Positions 16,512-25,266 of a DNA stretch of 64,000 nucleotides are shown in pieces; position 1 is the first letter of the stretch, and every line of letters begins with the position of its first letter. Made by a program: the position numbers and the translations under genes. The stretch comes from Candidatus Ribeiella danica (GTDB lineage: Bacteria; Chloroflexota; Chloroflexia; Chloroflexales; Roseiflexaceae), in the NCBI GenBank assembly GCA_016717335.1, contig JADKFS010000019.1, positions 372,001-436,000 on the forward strand. The letters run 5' to 3'. Under the pieces are notes generated by a model, which worked only from the letters and a program-made list of their open reading frames with translations, ran no database searches and was not told where the DNA came from.

Positions 16512-16598
16512 GCTGGCCTCACCCCTGGCCCCTCTCCCGCTTGCGGGAGAGGGGCCACCCGAAGCTGAAGCTCCCCGCGGGACGGGGTGAGGGCGTGC
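16512..16598. repeat. Composite GC hairpin element
   Basis: CCCCTCTCCCGCTTGCGGGAGAGGGG hairpin flanked by CTCACCCCTGGC on the left and GGGACGGGGTGAGGGCG on the right; the outer arms are complementary. Confidence 0.65.
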
Positions 16599-16646
16599 AG
16601 CGCCACTCTGTCGAGCACTGCTAAAATCTTGCCCAAGGAGCTGAAT

Positions 16647-17402
16647 ATGAACGCGAATGTCTCCGATGAAGGTCGAGCCCTCGATGCGCCGCAGCGCACT
16701 GCGGGAGGGAAACCGGCGCCTCAGAAAACCCAAGCGCCTAACAAAGCACGTTCGGCAGCGTGGCTCGTCGCCGCGCTGATACTGCTCAGCATTATTCCGC
16801 TCGCCGGCGGCGCCTTCCGCCTGACCCAGCTGGCCGGCGGCGCGGCGATCACGCCGGCCAACGCCCGCTTCTTTGCGTCGCCCCTGCCGGTGGTGCTGCA
16901 TATCGTGAGCGTCAGCATCTATGCCATCCTGGGCGCGTTCCAGTTCGTGCCCAGTTTGCGCCGTCGGCGGCGCGCCTGGCACCGCGCGGCCGGGTGGCTG
17001 CTGATCCCCTGCGGCCTGACGGCTGCGCTTTCGGGTCTGTGGATGACCCTGTTCTATCCCTGGCCCGACGGCGACGGTGCGCTGCTGTATGGCTTGCGGC
17101 TGCTGTTCGGGTCGGCGATGCTCCTCTCCATCCTCCTTGGTGCCGCTGCGATTCGACGACGGGACTTTGCTCGGCACGGCGAATGGATGCTGCGCGGCTA
17201 CGCGCTAGGCATGGGGGCCGGCACGCAGCCACTGACCCTGTTGGCCGGGGCCTTGATCGTCGGCCCGCCGAGCGAGCTCAGCCGAGCGCTGCTGATGGGC
17301 GCAGCCTGGGCGATCAACCTGGCCGTGGCCGAATGGGCCATCCGCAAGCGGCAGGCCGCTCCGGCTCGCACGGCAGCCGCCGCTGTTTCCCACCTGCGAT
17401 GA
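16647..17402 (+). CDS. DUF2306-like multi-pass membrane protein
   Basis: 251 residues; polar N-terminus (~1-36) then about seven helices. The pattern P-x-x-x-H-I-x-x-x-x-x-Y-x-x-L-G-x-F-Q-F-x-P-x-x-R-R-R-R-R-A-W-H-R-A-A-G-W and the later R-R-x-x-x-x-H-x-x-W-M-L-R match the DUF2306 family, which has heme-transport-like topology but no established function. AAGGAG precedes the ATG by 6 nt; the frame is open 20 codons further without a site. It follows the membrane gene at 15789 after a composite repeat, so a shared transcript is uncertain. Confidence 0.75.
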   Translation: MNANVSDEGRALDAPQRTAGGKPAPQKTQAPNKARSAAWLVAALILLSIIPLAGGAFRLTQLAGGAAITPANARFFASPLPVVLHIVSVSIYAILGAFQFVPSLRRRRRAWHRAAGWLLIPCGLTAALSGLWMTLFYPWPDGDGALLYGLRLLFGSAMLLSILLGAAAIRRRDFARHGEWMLRGYALGMGAGTQPLTLLAGALIVGPPSELSRALLMGAAWAINLAVAEWAIRKRQAAPARTAAAAVSHLR

Positions 17403-17444
17403 GGTCAGCCGGGAGGCAGCGGCCGCGCCAGCGCCGCAGAGGTG

Positions 17445-17487
17445 GTGGTGCTGTGGTGCGCTGCTCTGCAGCGCACCACAGCACCAC
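17445..17487. repeat. Perfect 20-bp-arm palindrome between convergent genes
   Basis: Arms GTGGTGCTGTGGTGCGCTGC (17445-17464) and its exact complement (17468-17487) with a TCT loop. It lies between the DUF2306 gene and the MFS gene, which converge, and could end both transcripts, although no T-run follows. Confidence 0.8.
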
Positions 17488-17567
17488 AGGGCACACCCCC
17501 TTCCTTGGATGGAGAGGCAGGAGCGAAGCATGACCGACACAACAGCAAGACCGACTTCCCGCGCGAT

Positions 17568-18830
17568 CTACGCCGCGGCTGCTTCCGCCGCGAGTCGCTT
17601 TTGCGAAGCATGCCCGGCCAGGTAGGCCAGCACCGCGCCGATCGTGAACAGCGCGACGTTGAGCATGAACGGCAGGCGCTTATCCACGCCCGAGAGCGTC
17701 CCGGCGATCCAGCCAAACGGCGACGTGAGCAGGATAATGCCCACCGACAGGATCGACTGAATGCGGGCGCGCTCCTTCGGGTCGATCGTCAGCACGACCA
17801 GCTGATCGACGAGTGGGCTGACCGCGGCGTAGCTGCACGCTTCGAGCACGACGCTGAGAATCAGGAAGCCATAGCTCTGGCTGGGCGCGGCGATCAGCAG
17901 CAGCTGGCTGGCGATAAAGCCGAGAAATCCAATCGCCATCGGCAGCTTGTAGTGCATCCTGTTGATGTGCGGCATGATCACGAAGAAGAACGCCAGGATG
18001 AAGGCCGACTTGACGAACGGAAACACCGCCAGATTCTGGGCCGGGATGTGCAGCTTCTGGGTCAAGATGATCGCCCAGAAGTTCCCGCTGATCAGCGCGC
18101 AAATGCTGAGCACCAGCATAATCCCGGCGGTGTAGAGCGTCTGCGGCGTGCGCAGGATCGCGCGGACGACCGCCCCATACCCGCTCAGCACGTGCAGGAT
18201 GCTCTGATCGCGCGTCTCGTGCAGGCGCACCTGGCCTTGCTCGGTCTCTTGCGTCAGCCAGTAGGTGAGCATGGCCTTCAGCGTGAACACCACCGCCGCG
18301 AAGACGTACAGGCTGCGCACGGTCGGCACCAGCGAGAACGCGCTGATCAGGACGCTGCCCAGCGGCGCGGCGAAGCCAACCAGCTGGTTGGCAATATAGA
18401 TCCAGCTGTAGATGCCGATCAGCTGATCTTGATCGGCATCTTCCACCAGCAGGCAGGTCCAGGAATTCTGGGTGATGCGCCAGAAGCTGTTGATGACGCC
18501 CGCGGCCAGGAAATACCAGTAGTTTTGCGCCAGGGCCGAGATCAGCGCCGGAATGCTCCACGCGAGGATGTCAAAGATCAGCGTCGTCCGGCGGCGTCCG
18601 AGCTTGTCGGTGATCACGCCGCTCAGCAGCGCCAGGATGATCTGGAAGCCCCAGCTGATGCTGATAATCGTGCCGATCTGTGTGTCCGACAGGCCAAGCG
18701 CGACCATGTAGATCGACGCGTAGGGGGCATACAGGTTGAAGGGGATGCCCCACAGCGGCTCTGTATAGACACACCCGCGCGGATTGCCGGTCAGATTCTT
18801 GAGGGTTGTAATCAAGACGTGGGTTTTCAA
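17568..18830 (-). CDS. Major facilitator superfamily (MFS) transporter
   Basis: 420 residues with 12 predictable helices. The loop between helices 2 and 3 carries G-V-I-T-D-K-L-G-R-R-R-T-T, the MFS motif A, and the second half has a long cytoplasmic loop around residue 200. Substrate cannot be inferred. No ATG opens the frame; the TTG at 18830 was chosen because GGAG lies 9 nt upstream and the sequence directly enters the first conserved segment. The frame remains open 37 codons further upstream, but that part is Gly/Ala/Arg-rich and unlike an MFS N-terminus. The intergenic stretch 18942-19117 shows nothing recognisable. Confidence 0.82.
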   Translation of the reverse strand: MKTHVLITTLKNLTGNPRGCVYTEPLWGIPFNLYAPYASIYMVALGLSDTQIGTIISISWGFQIILALLSGVITDKLGRRRTTLIFDILAWSIPALISALAQNYWYFLAAGVINSFWRITQNSWTCLLVEDADQDQLIGIYSWIYIANQLVGFAAPLGSVLISAFSLVPTVRSLYVFAAVVFTLKAMLTYWLTQETEQGQVRLHETRDQSILHVLSGYGAVVRAILRTPQTLYTAGIMLVLSICALISGNFWAIILTQKLHIPAQNLAVFPFVKSAFILAFFFVIMPHINRMHYKLPMAIGFLGFIASQLLLIAAPSQSYGFLILSVVLEACSYAAVSPLVDQLVVLTIDPKERARIQSILSVGIILLTSPFGWIAGTLSGVDKRLPFMLNVALFTIGAVLAYLAGHASQKRLAAEAAAA

Positions 18831-19117
18831 AGAAGGAAACTCCAGACTCAGGCGGCCGGCGTATGCGGAGAGGATTCCCGGACAAGCGGTGAGGCCGAGG
18901 GGGCATCCCAACCTACGCAGGAGGGCGGTAGCAGCGAGCAAAACATTTGAGCCACAGAGGTCGCGGCGATCACGGAGCGCATCAGCACGCTAACCTCTAT
19001 CAAGCGCGGCAAGTATAGAGGAGAAGATGCGAAGGCGCAAATGTAGGCTGAGCCGGCTGTCGCGAATGCCGCCGAGCGCTGCGGCGGTCTCGGCCACGTC
19101 CAGCGCCTTCCGCCGCC

Positions 19118-19978
19118 TCACACCAGCAGTCTCGCCAGGGCGAGCGCGTCGTCGTCCCAGCTATCGCGGGGCTCGGCGGCCAGGCGCGCGAACATCCACA
19201 GCCGGGCGCGCTCGGCGTCGACCTCAAGGAGGTCCGCAAAGCGGCGTATGGTTGTGTCCGGATCGGCGCGCAGCCGCGCCTTGCAGTTGAAGAGGTGCTG
19301 GGTGGCGTCGTAGGCCGGGTCGCCGACGAAGGGCTTGGGGTCGATGACCAGCCAGGGCGCGCGCTGCGCGCGCAGGACATTGCCAGCGTGCAGATCGGTG
19401 GCCAGCAGGACGTCGCCCGGGGACGTCCGCGGCAGCTCTTCAAACAGGTGCAGGCCGGCCTGGATCAGCCCGGCATCCGGCCATCGGGCAGCGTCCTCGA
19501 TCGTCGCGCTCGCCCAGTACGCTGTCATTGCGGCGAGCGGGCGGAATGGGTGCGACGCTGGCGGCGTGCGCCAGAGCCGGCGGAGGAGCCCGGCGATGAC
19601 GACATCCTGCTCGGGCTCGGGCAGCCGGCGCAGCGCCGTGCCGGGCTCGCAGCGCTCGAGCAGCATCGCATTGCGCGACTCGTCGGCGTCGAGCAGGCGC
19701 ACGGTGGGGTCGCCGCCCCAGAAGCGCAGGCCCTGAATCTCGTGTGCCCCTTCCATATGCGGCATGCCGAGCTTGAGCACGGCGCGGGTGCCATCGCTGC
19801 GCACGGCGAGCGCGACCCAGGCGCAGCTGACCTCATTGCCGTCGAACGGGGCGCCCAGCGACAGCGACCATGTGTCCTGCAGCGCGCGGATGGCGTCCGG
19901 CAGCTGTTCGAGCCAGGCCACGCGCTCGGGCGCGCCGTGGCAGGTGGCGGCAAGCCGCTCGGGGATGATCAGGGTCAT
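19118..19978 (-). CDS. APH(6)/streptomycin 6-kinase-like phosphotransferase
   Basis: 286 residues of the aminoglycoside/hydroxyurea kinase branch. Visible signatures: A-V-L-K-L-G-M-P (ATP-site lysine, ~66-73), L-L-E-R-C-E-P-G-T-x-L (hinge), the catalytic loop D-L-H-A-G-N-V-L (Brenner-type HxDxxxxN replaced by D-L-H-x-x-N, usual in this family) and V-I-D-P-K-P-F-V-G-D-P-A-Y-D-x-T (metal-binding DPK). The known family members phosphorylate streptomycin or hydroxyurea; whether this one gives resistance is unknown. GAGGAGG precedes the ATG. The DMT transporter gene lies upstream in the same direction (93 bp). Confidence 0.87.
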   Translation of the reverse strand: MTLIIPERLAATCHGAPERVAWLEQLPDAIRALQDTWSLSLGAPFDGNEVSCAWVALAVRSDGTRAVLKLGMPHMEGAHEIQGLRFWGGDPTVRLLDADESRNAMLLERCEPGTALRRLPEPEQDVVIAGLLRRLWRTPPASHPFRPLAAMTAYWASATIEDAARWPDAGLIQAGLHLFEELPRTSPGDVLLATDLHAGNVLRAQRAPWLVIDPKPFVGDPAYDATQHLFNCKARLRADPDTTIRRFADLLEVDAERARLWMFARLAAEPRDSWDDDALALARLLV

Positions 19979-20071
19979 GGCTCGCGTCCTCCTCGATCGT
20001 TCGCCCGCGCAGGCTGGCACGCTGTTCCCGGTATGCTACGGACACCAGCGCGATTGGTCTTCCGCCGTCGC

Positions 20072-20914
20072 TCAGGTCGCGATCAGCGCGATCGCGGCGA
20101 GCGCGGCCACAATGCCGACGACCTGCACGCGCAGCACCCGCTCGCCCAGCAGGAGCGCCGCCAGCAGTACGGTGCTGGCGGGGTAGAGCGAGGCGAGGAT
20201 CGCGGCCACGTCGAGCCGGCCGGCCTGGCCGGCGAGCACGAAGCAGGCGTTGCCGGCCACATCCAGCGCGCCGGAGAGCAGCACCGGCACGAGCAGCTGC
20301 CGATCCGGCCCCAGGAGCTGGCGTCTGCCGATCGCGATCGGCAGCACGAGCCCCAGCGAGCCGATGCGCGCGGCGACCAGCGGCCAGAAGACCGCGCTCG
20401 CCCCGGCGCGATGCACCAGGATGAAGAAGAGCCCGAAGGCGCAGCCGGCCAGCACGGCCAGGCCCAGGCCGTCGCGCGCCCCACGCGCTGCGCCGGTCCC
20501 GGCCACCAGCCAGATCGCCAGCAGCGCCAGGCCAAAGCCGGCGAGCGTGCGCGCGCCCGGCAGCCCGTCGCTGAGCACGCCGAACAGCGCCGGCAGCGCC
20601 GCCGTGAGCACCGCCGAGAGCGGCGCGACCATGCCCATCTGCCCGATCGCCAGCGCCCGATAGAGCGCTGCCAGGCCGACCGCGCCGGCCAGCCCGGCCG
20701 CCAGCCCCCAGCCGAGGTCCGCGGCGGCGGGGAGCGGCTCGCCCCACACGAGCGCCAGCACGATCAGCAGCAGCAGCCCGACCGTGTGGCCGATCGCCAG
20801 GACGCCGAACACCGGCGCGCGCTTCGTCGCCAGCCCGCCGCTGAAATCACCCGCGCCCCAGGACAGCGCCGAGGCCAGCCCGAAGACGACCGCAGCAGTG
20901 TCTCCTCCCAACAT
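20072..20914 (-). CDS. EamA/DMT family transporter
   Basis: 280 residues with ten hydrophobic helices arranged as two five-helix halves (EamA repeats at ~8-135 and ~148-278). First-half signature W-G-x-G-D-F-x-x-G and the A-L-Y-R-A-L-A-x-G-x-x-x-x-V-A-P-L-S-A-V segment before helix 4 are typical. Substrate unknown. AGGAG precedes the ATG. Confidence 0.88.
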   Translation of the reverse strand: MLGGDTAAVVFGLASALSWGAGDFSGGLATKRAPVFGVLAIGHTVGLLLLIVLALVWGEPLPAAADLGWGLAAGLAGAVGLAALYRALAIGQMGMVAPLSAVLTAALPALFGVLSDGLPGARTLAGFGLALLAIWLVAGTGAARGARDGLGLAVLAGCAFGLFFILVHRAGASAVFWPLVAARIGSLGLVLPIAIGRRQLLGPDRQLLVPVLLSGALDVAGNACFVLAGQAGRLDVAAILASLYPASTVLLAALLLGERVLRVQVVGIVAALAAIALIAT

Positions 20915-21008
20915 GTCCGCTCCTCCTGGCGATGCCGACTCTTCAAGAACCCGCCTGCCGCAAAGGCTATGCGAGTATAAAGATGCAGGGCGAGCCTGTC
21001 AATACAGC

Positions 21009-21827
21009 TCATGTCGCTTCAGGCATCGGCGCGTCGAGGAACGGCGTGACCGCGGCGGCCAGCCAGGGGGAGGAGAAGATATCGTAGTGGGTTGTGTCGG
21101 GCAGGATCGCCAGCCGGGCGTTGGGCATGCCCGATCGGTCCCAGCTGCCGTCGCGCTGCCCGCCGCCGAGCAGCGCGAAGAACTGGGCCGCGTGCGCGGG
21201 CGAGATCGCGTCGGCATCGCCGAAGATGATCAGCGTGGGCAGCTTCAGCGCCGCCACATCGTGCGACCAGTCGTAGTCCTGGCGCAGCAGATCGCCCATC
21301 TTGTCGATCAGCGCCGGAAAATGCTCGGGATCGGGCGCGACACGCACATAGCTTTGGTACATGGGCGTGTTTTTCATGAACTCGGCGGCCGCCGCGCCCA
21401 TCTGGTCCATGCCGGCGCGATTCTCGGGGTACCACCCATCGCGCCGGAACGGGGCGGAGACCAGCACGAGCTTCCGCACGCGATCGGGGTGCTGGATCGC
21501 CGCCCGCAGGGCCGAGCTGCCGCCCAGTGAGTAGCCCATAACGTCGGCCCGCTCGAAGCCCAGGTGCGCGATCAGCGCGGCGATGTCGTCGCCCAGATGC
21601 TCCAGGCGGAGCGGGCGGTCGATATCGGCGGTGCGCCCGTGGCCCTGCAGATCGGCGGCGATCACCTGCCGGCCCGCGGCGAGCTGCGCCAGCACCTCGC
21701 CCAGCATCTCGGTCAGGCCGAAGCCGCCGTGCAGCAGAATCAGCGGCTCGCCGGCGCCGTGGATCTCGTAGTACATCTTCAGGCCGTTCACAGGCGCATA
21801 GCCAGTCTTGGGGGCAGTGGTTGTCAT
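21009..21827 (-). CDS. Alpha/beta hydrolase
   Basis: 272 residues. LILLHGGFG (oxyanion region, ~29-37), the nucleophile elbow G-Y-S-L-G-G (serine at ~97), an acid in F-G-D-A-D-A-I-S (~205) and a late histidine in T-T-H-Y-D (~248) form the expected Ser-Asp-His triad. The family includes esterases, epoxide hydrolases and C-C hydrolases; the substrate cannot be told. The ATG at 21827 has GAAAGGAAG 5-13 nt upstream; the frame continues upstream without a better start. Confidence 0.9.
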   Translation of the reverse strand: MTTTAPKTGYAPVNGLKMYYEIHGAGEPLILLHGGFGLTEMLGEVLAQLAAGRQVIAADLQGHGRTADIDRPLRLEHLGDDIAALIAHLGFERADVMGYSLGGSSALRAAIQHPDRVRKLVLVSAPFRRDGWYPENRAGMDQMGAAAAEFMKNTPMYQSYVRVAPDPEHFPALIDKMGDLLRQDYDWSHDVAALKLPTLIIFGDADAISPAHAAQFFALLGGGQRDGSWDRSGMPNARLAILPDTTHYDIFSSPWLAAAVTPFLDAPMPEAT

Positions 21828-21862
21828 GGCGCTTCCTTTCACAATCCGTCTCGTTACTCCGG

Positions 21863-22102
21863 CTAAGCGGAGCGCCTTTGAGTCGACCCGGCGCAGCGGC
21901 GCCGGATTGGCCGGTTCACAAGATAGTCGATCGGCGGCGTCCAGAATCGACAGCGCGCCGTGGTGAAGTTGCCGGCCTCGGCCGCGATCTCGATCGCGGT
22001 CTTGATGGCTATGCCGCCGACGAAGCCCAGCAGGCCGGCGAGGCCCCATCGGAGCCAGAGCAGATTGGCGGCGCGGCGCAGCGGGACAGTTTGGGTTGCC
22101 AT
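21863..22102 (-). CDS. Possible small membrane protein
   Basis: 79 residues with one hydrophobic helix (~12-36, W-L-R-W-G-L-A-G-L-L-G-F-V-G-G-I-A-I) and a Cys/Arg-rich tail. It lies 35 bp upstream of the hydrolase in the same direction. No Shine-Dalgarno is clear and no family is recognised, so it may be chance. Confidence 0.35.
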   Translation of the reverse strand: MATQTVPLRRAANLLWLRWGLAGLLGFVGGIAIKTAIEIAAEAGNFTTARCRFWTPPIDYLVNRPIRRRCAGSTQRRSA

Positions 22103-22142
22103 TGAGGGGTTGGGGGTCTGCAGGTGGGAGGGGTGATCGCGG

Positions 22143-22172
22143 AAGGAGCGGAAAGCTTGCCTTCCGCTCCTT
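22143..22172 (-). terminator. Hairpin downstream of the Hsp70 operon
   Basis: AAGGAGCGGAA pairs with TTCCGCTCCTT (perfect 11-bp stem, loop ~8) 34 nt after the hsp70 stop. No T-run follows, so it may stabilise the 3' end rather than terminate. Confidence 0.45.
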
Positions 22173-22205
22173 CAGTCCTGCCGCTGTTCCGGGTTCAACG
22201 CCGGC

Positions 22206-23972
22206 CTACTCCTCCAGCTCGTAGAGGATGTCCAGCAGCGCCTCCGAGCGCGCCGCGACGGCCTCGGGGCCGCCGCGCTGGGCGGCGATGCGCAGCGCCT
22301 CGATCGCGTCGTCGAGCGCGGTGTTGTCGGGGTTGGTCTCCAGGGCGCGGTGCGCGCGCGTCAGCAGGCCGATCGTCTCCAGGCTCATCTCGGGCGGGGC
22401 AACCTCGGCCTCGCCCTCGACAGCGTCGATCTCAAGCGCCTCGCCGTCCCACCCTGCGAGCTCCAGCTCCTCCAGGCTATCGCGCGCGCCGCTGATCTCG
22501 CCCGGCGTGAGGCGCGCGTGCGCGGCGTGGACGTGCGTGCGGGCCTGCTTGCCGCTGCCGCGGTCGACCGCCGAGACGTGCAAGATCCCGTCGACGTCGA
22601 AGTCGAACCGGACGGCGACGCGCGGCGGCAGGCCGGGCGTCTCGGGGCGCAGGTCCTCGAACATGAACTCGCCCAGCAGCGTGTTCTGCGAGGCGATCGG
22701 CCGCTCGCCCTGGTAGATCTGGATCTCGATCGCGCGCTGGTCGGGGTGCAGCGCCGAGTAGATCTCCGAGCGCGAGGTCGGGATGGTCGTGTTGCGCGGG
22801 ATGATCACGCTGTAGCGGTCGGGGATGACCTGGCCGAACGTCAGCTCGGCCACCGCGATCCCCAGCGAGTGCGGCGTCACGTCGACCAGGATGGCCTCGA
22901 TCGGCTCGCCGGCGATGATCGCCGCCTGCACGGCCGCGCCCAGCGCCACCGCCTCGTCCGGGTTGATCGCGATCACCGGCTCGATCCCGGCGTGCTCGTG
23001 CAGCATGCTCTGGACCAGCGGGATGCGCGTGCTGCCGCCGACCAGCAGGATGTTGTCGAGCTGCTCGGCGCCGATGCCGGCGTCGGAGAGCGCGGCGTCG
23101 AACGACTGCAGCGTGCCCTCCAGCAGGTCCTCGATCAGCTGCTCGAACTCCTCGCGCGCGATCTCGACATCGAGGTGCAGCGGGAGCGCCCCCGACGAGA
23201 TCAGGTACTCCTCGCGCACCCGCGCGGTCGGCTGGCTGGAGAGCGTGATCTTGGCCTGCTCGGCCGCGCGGGTCAGCCGCGCCAGCGCGCGCCGGTCTTC
23301 GCGCGGGTTGACGCCGTGCTCGGCCTCGAAGCGCTCGGCCAGGTGCTCGACCAGCCGCTCGTCGAAGTCGTCGCCGCCCAGCTGGGTGTTGCCGTGGCTG
23401 GCGCGCACCTCGACCACGCCGGCGTCCAGCTCGACGATCGAGACGTCGAAGGTGCCGCCGCCGAGGTCGTAGACGGCCACCAGGTGCTGCTCGGCGCTGC
23501 GGTCGAGCCCGTAGGCCAGCGCGGCGGCGGTCGGCTCGTTGATGATCCGCTCGACGGTGAAGCCGGCGATCTCGCCGGCCTCGCGCGTGGCCTGGCGCGC
23601 CGCGTCGGAGAAGTAGGCCGGGACGGTGATCACGGCGCGCTCGACCGGCTGGCCGAGCTGCTGCTCGACGCTGTGCTTCAGCTCGCGCAGGATCAGCGCC
23701 GAGATCTCCTGCGGGGTGTGCTCGCGCTCGCCCAGCGCCACGCGGTCGTCCTGGCCCATGCGGCGCTTGATCGAGCGGACGGTGCGCGCGGGGTAGAGCA
23801 CATACTGGTTGCGGGCCGGCGTGCCGACCAGCAGGGTGTCCTGCGGGGTCAGGCCGACGACCGAGGGCATGATCCGCTCGTCGCCGTGGGGCACGATCTG
23901 CGGCACGCCGTCGCGCACGATCGCGCTGGCCGAGTAGGTGGTGCCCAGGTCGATGCCGACTATCAGACTCAC
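22206..23972 (-). CDS. Hsp70 family chaperone (DnaK paralogue)
   Basis: 588 residues. The ATPase domain has IVGIDLGTTYS (4-14), D-L-G-G-G-T-F-D-V-S (phosphate 2, ~169-178), N-E-P-T-A-A-A-L-A-Y-G-L-D and the adenosine motif L-V-G-G-S-T-R-I-P-L-V (~315-325). The substrate-binding part keeps D-V-T-P-H-S-L-G and F-D-V-D-G-I-L-H-V-S-A but the helical lid is short and acidic (ending LLDILYELEE), without the Gly-rich tail of housekeeping DnaK (~610-640 residues). It is therefore more likely a specialised paralogue. The start overlaps the grpE-like stop by 4 nt (ATGA), showing translational coupling within the four-gene operon. Confidence 0.92.
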   Translation of the reverse strand: MSLIVGIDLGTTYSASAIVRDGVPQIVPHGDERIMPSVVGLTPQDTLLVGTPARNQYVLYPARTVRSIKRRMGQDDRVALGEREHTPQEISALILRELKHSVEQQLGQPVERAVITVPAYFSDAARQATREAGEIAGFTVERIINEPTAAALAYGLDRSAEQHLVAVYDLGGGTFDVSIVELDAGVVEVRASHGNTQLGGDDFDERLVEHLAERFEAEHGVNPREDRRALARLTRAAEQAKITLSSQPTARVREEYLISSGALPLHLDVEIAREEFEQLIEDLLEGTLQSFDAALSDAGIGAEQLDNILLVGGSTRIPLVQSMLHEHAGIEPVIAINPDEAVALGAAVQAAIIAGEPIEAILVDVTPHSLGIAVAELTFGQVIPDRYSVIIPRNTTIPTSRSEIYSALHPDQRAIEIQIYQGERPIASQNTLLGEFMFEDLRPETPGLPPRVAVRFDFDVDGILHVSAVDRGSGKQARTHVHAAHARLTPGEISGARDSLEELELAGWDGEALEIDAVEGEAEVAPPEMSLETIGLLTRAHRALETNPDNTALDDAIEALRIAAQRGGPEAVAARSEALLDILYELEE

Positions 23973-24847
23973 GCTAGCTCTCCTTCTTGCTCATCTGCTG
24001 TCGCGACCACCACCTCGGCGTGGCGCAGCGGCCGCTTGCCGGCCAGGTAGCCGCGCCGCAGCTCCTCCACGACAGCGCCGGGCGGGTGGCGCTCGGTCGC
24101 CGGGGCCACGCCAATCGCGGCGTGATAGTTCGGGTCGAACTGCTGGCCGGCGGCGGCGATCGGCCGCACGTCCTCGGCCTCCAGGACGTCGAGCAGCCGC
24201 TGGCGCACGAACGTGAGCCCGCGCAGCCAGGCCGCCAGCCCCTCGCGCAGCTCGGCGATCTGCCCGTCGTCGCGCGGCGGCGCGGCGGGCGCGGGGGATG
24301 GCTCGCCCAGCAGCCGGCGCCACCAGCCGCCCGGCGCCGGCTCGGCGCCATCCGTTCGCTCGCCCTCGCGCGGCGGCGCGCTCGCCAGGAGCGTCTGCCC
24401 GGCCCGCAGCGCCTCGTCGAGGCCGTCCAGCGCCGGCAGGATTCGCTTCACCAGCTCCAGCCGCGCAGCGGCCTGGGCGCCGCGGCTCTGCTCGCGCAGG
24501 GCGTCTAGCTCGGCGGCGCGGCGCGCCTCGGCGGCGCGCAATTGCTCAAGCGCCGCGGCGAGCTGCGCGGCCTGCGCCTCGGCGACGCTGTTGGTCTTCA
24601 GCTGCTCGCGGCCGGCCCGCCCGACCTGCTTCTCCAGCCCCTGCAGCGCCTGGTGGAGCGCATCGAGGTCGGGCGCGGCGCGCTCGGCCGCCTGGCCGAC
24701 CGCAGCGTGCAGCGCCTCCACCCGCCCGCGCAGCTCGGCGAGCTGCCGCTCCATCCCGGCCAGCCGCTGCGCCGCCTCGGACTGCGCGCGATTGCCGAAC
24801 AGCCGCGCCCACCAGCCGTGCGCCGTGTGGGAGGCCCGGCTGCTCAA
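23969..24847 (-). CDS. GrpE-like nucleotide exchange factor with extensions
   Basis: 292 residues, longer than ordinary GrpE (~190). A coiled coil covers ~20-130; the C-terminal beta domain is clear from F-D-P-N-Y-H-A-A-I-G-V-A-P-A-T-E-R-H-P-P-G-x-V-V-E-E-L-R-R-G-Y and K-R-P-L-R-H-A-E-V-V-V-A (~237-282). GrpE releases ADP from Hsp70, here presumably the protein encoded next. Two copies of the short motif WWxRL(F/L)G occur (12-18 and 175-181), one at the N-terminus and one in a Pro/Ala-rich insertion between coil and beta domain; this is not usual in GrpE. Overlaps its neighbours by 4 nt on both sides. Confidence 0.85.
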   Translation of the reverse strand: MSSRASHTAHGWWARLFGNRAQSEAAQRLAGMERQLAELRGRVEALHAAVGQAAERAAPDLDALHQALQGLEKQVGRAGREQLKTNSVAEAQAAQLAAALEQLRAAEARRAAELDALREQSRGAQAAARLELVKRILPALDGLDEALRAGQTLLASAPPREGERTDGAEPAPGGWWRRLLGEPSPAPAAPPRDDGQIAELREGLAAWLRGLTFVRQRLLDVLEAEDVRPIAAAGQQFDPNYHAAIGVAPATERHPPGAVVEELRRGYLAGKRPLRHAEVVVATADEQEGELA

Positions 24848-25191
24848 AGCTTCACCTTGCCAAAGTGCTCGCGCCAGTCGCTGCGCTGCAGGTCGGTCAG
24901 CGAGCGCGCGGCGGCGATCACGTCGCCCGGCTGCACCGCCAGGTCGAGCTTCGGCGCGCGGCGCTGGCGGGCCGGCTCGGGCCAGCGCTCCAGCAGCAGC
25001 ATGTCGGCCTCGATCCGCGCGGCCGGGTCGCGCAGCTGCTCGTAGGCCGCGCGCACCCGCTTGAACGTGTCGGGGTCGCGCTCGGGCGGGTGCGCGCGCA
25101 CCAGCGCAAAGTAGGCCTGCTTGATCGCCGCTGCGGGCGCGGCGCTCGGGACGCCAAGCACCTCGTATGGGTTGGTATAGGGCTCGTTCAT
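24844..25191 (-). CDS. Minimal J-domain-like protein with HPP in place of HPD
   Basis: 115 residues. The N-terminal J-like region has N-P-Y-E-V-L-G-V (7-14), the helix-II pattern I-K-Q-A-Y-F-A-L-V-R-A-H-P-P (23-36) and F-K-R-V-R-A-A-Y-E-Q-L-R-D (43-55). Canonical J domains stimulate Hsp70 through H-P-D; here the aspartate is proline. There is no Gly/Phe or zinc region, only a ~60-residue tail. The ATG at 25191 was chosen because it directly precedes the domain; the ribosome site is weak. Its stop overlaps the GrpE-like start by 4 nt. It may be a J-like adaptor with altered Hsp70 control. Confidence 0.82.
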   Translation of the reverse strand: MNEPYTNPYEVLGVPSAAPAAAIKQAYFALVRAHPPERDPDTFKRVRAAYEQLRDPAARIEADMLLLERWPEPARQRRAPKLDLAVQPGDVIAAARSLTDLQRSDWREHFGKVKL

Positions 25192-25266
25192 CACACTACT
25201 CTTATCGTGCTTTGGCGAGGATTGGAGCGGCCGGAGGCCCTTCAATCCTCCCTTTTCGGGCAGCCT

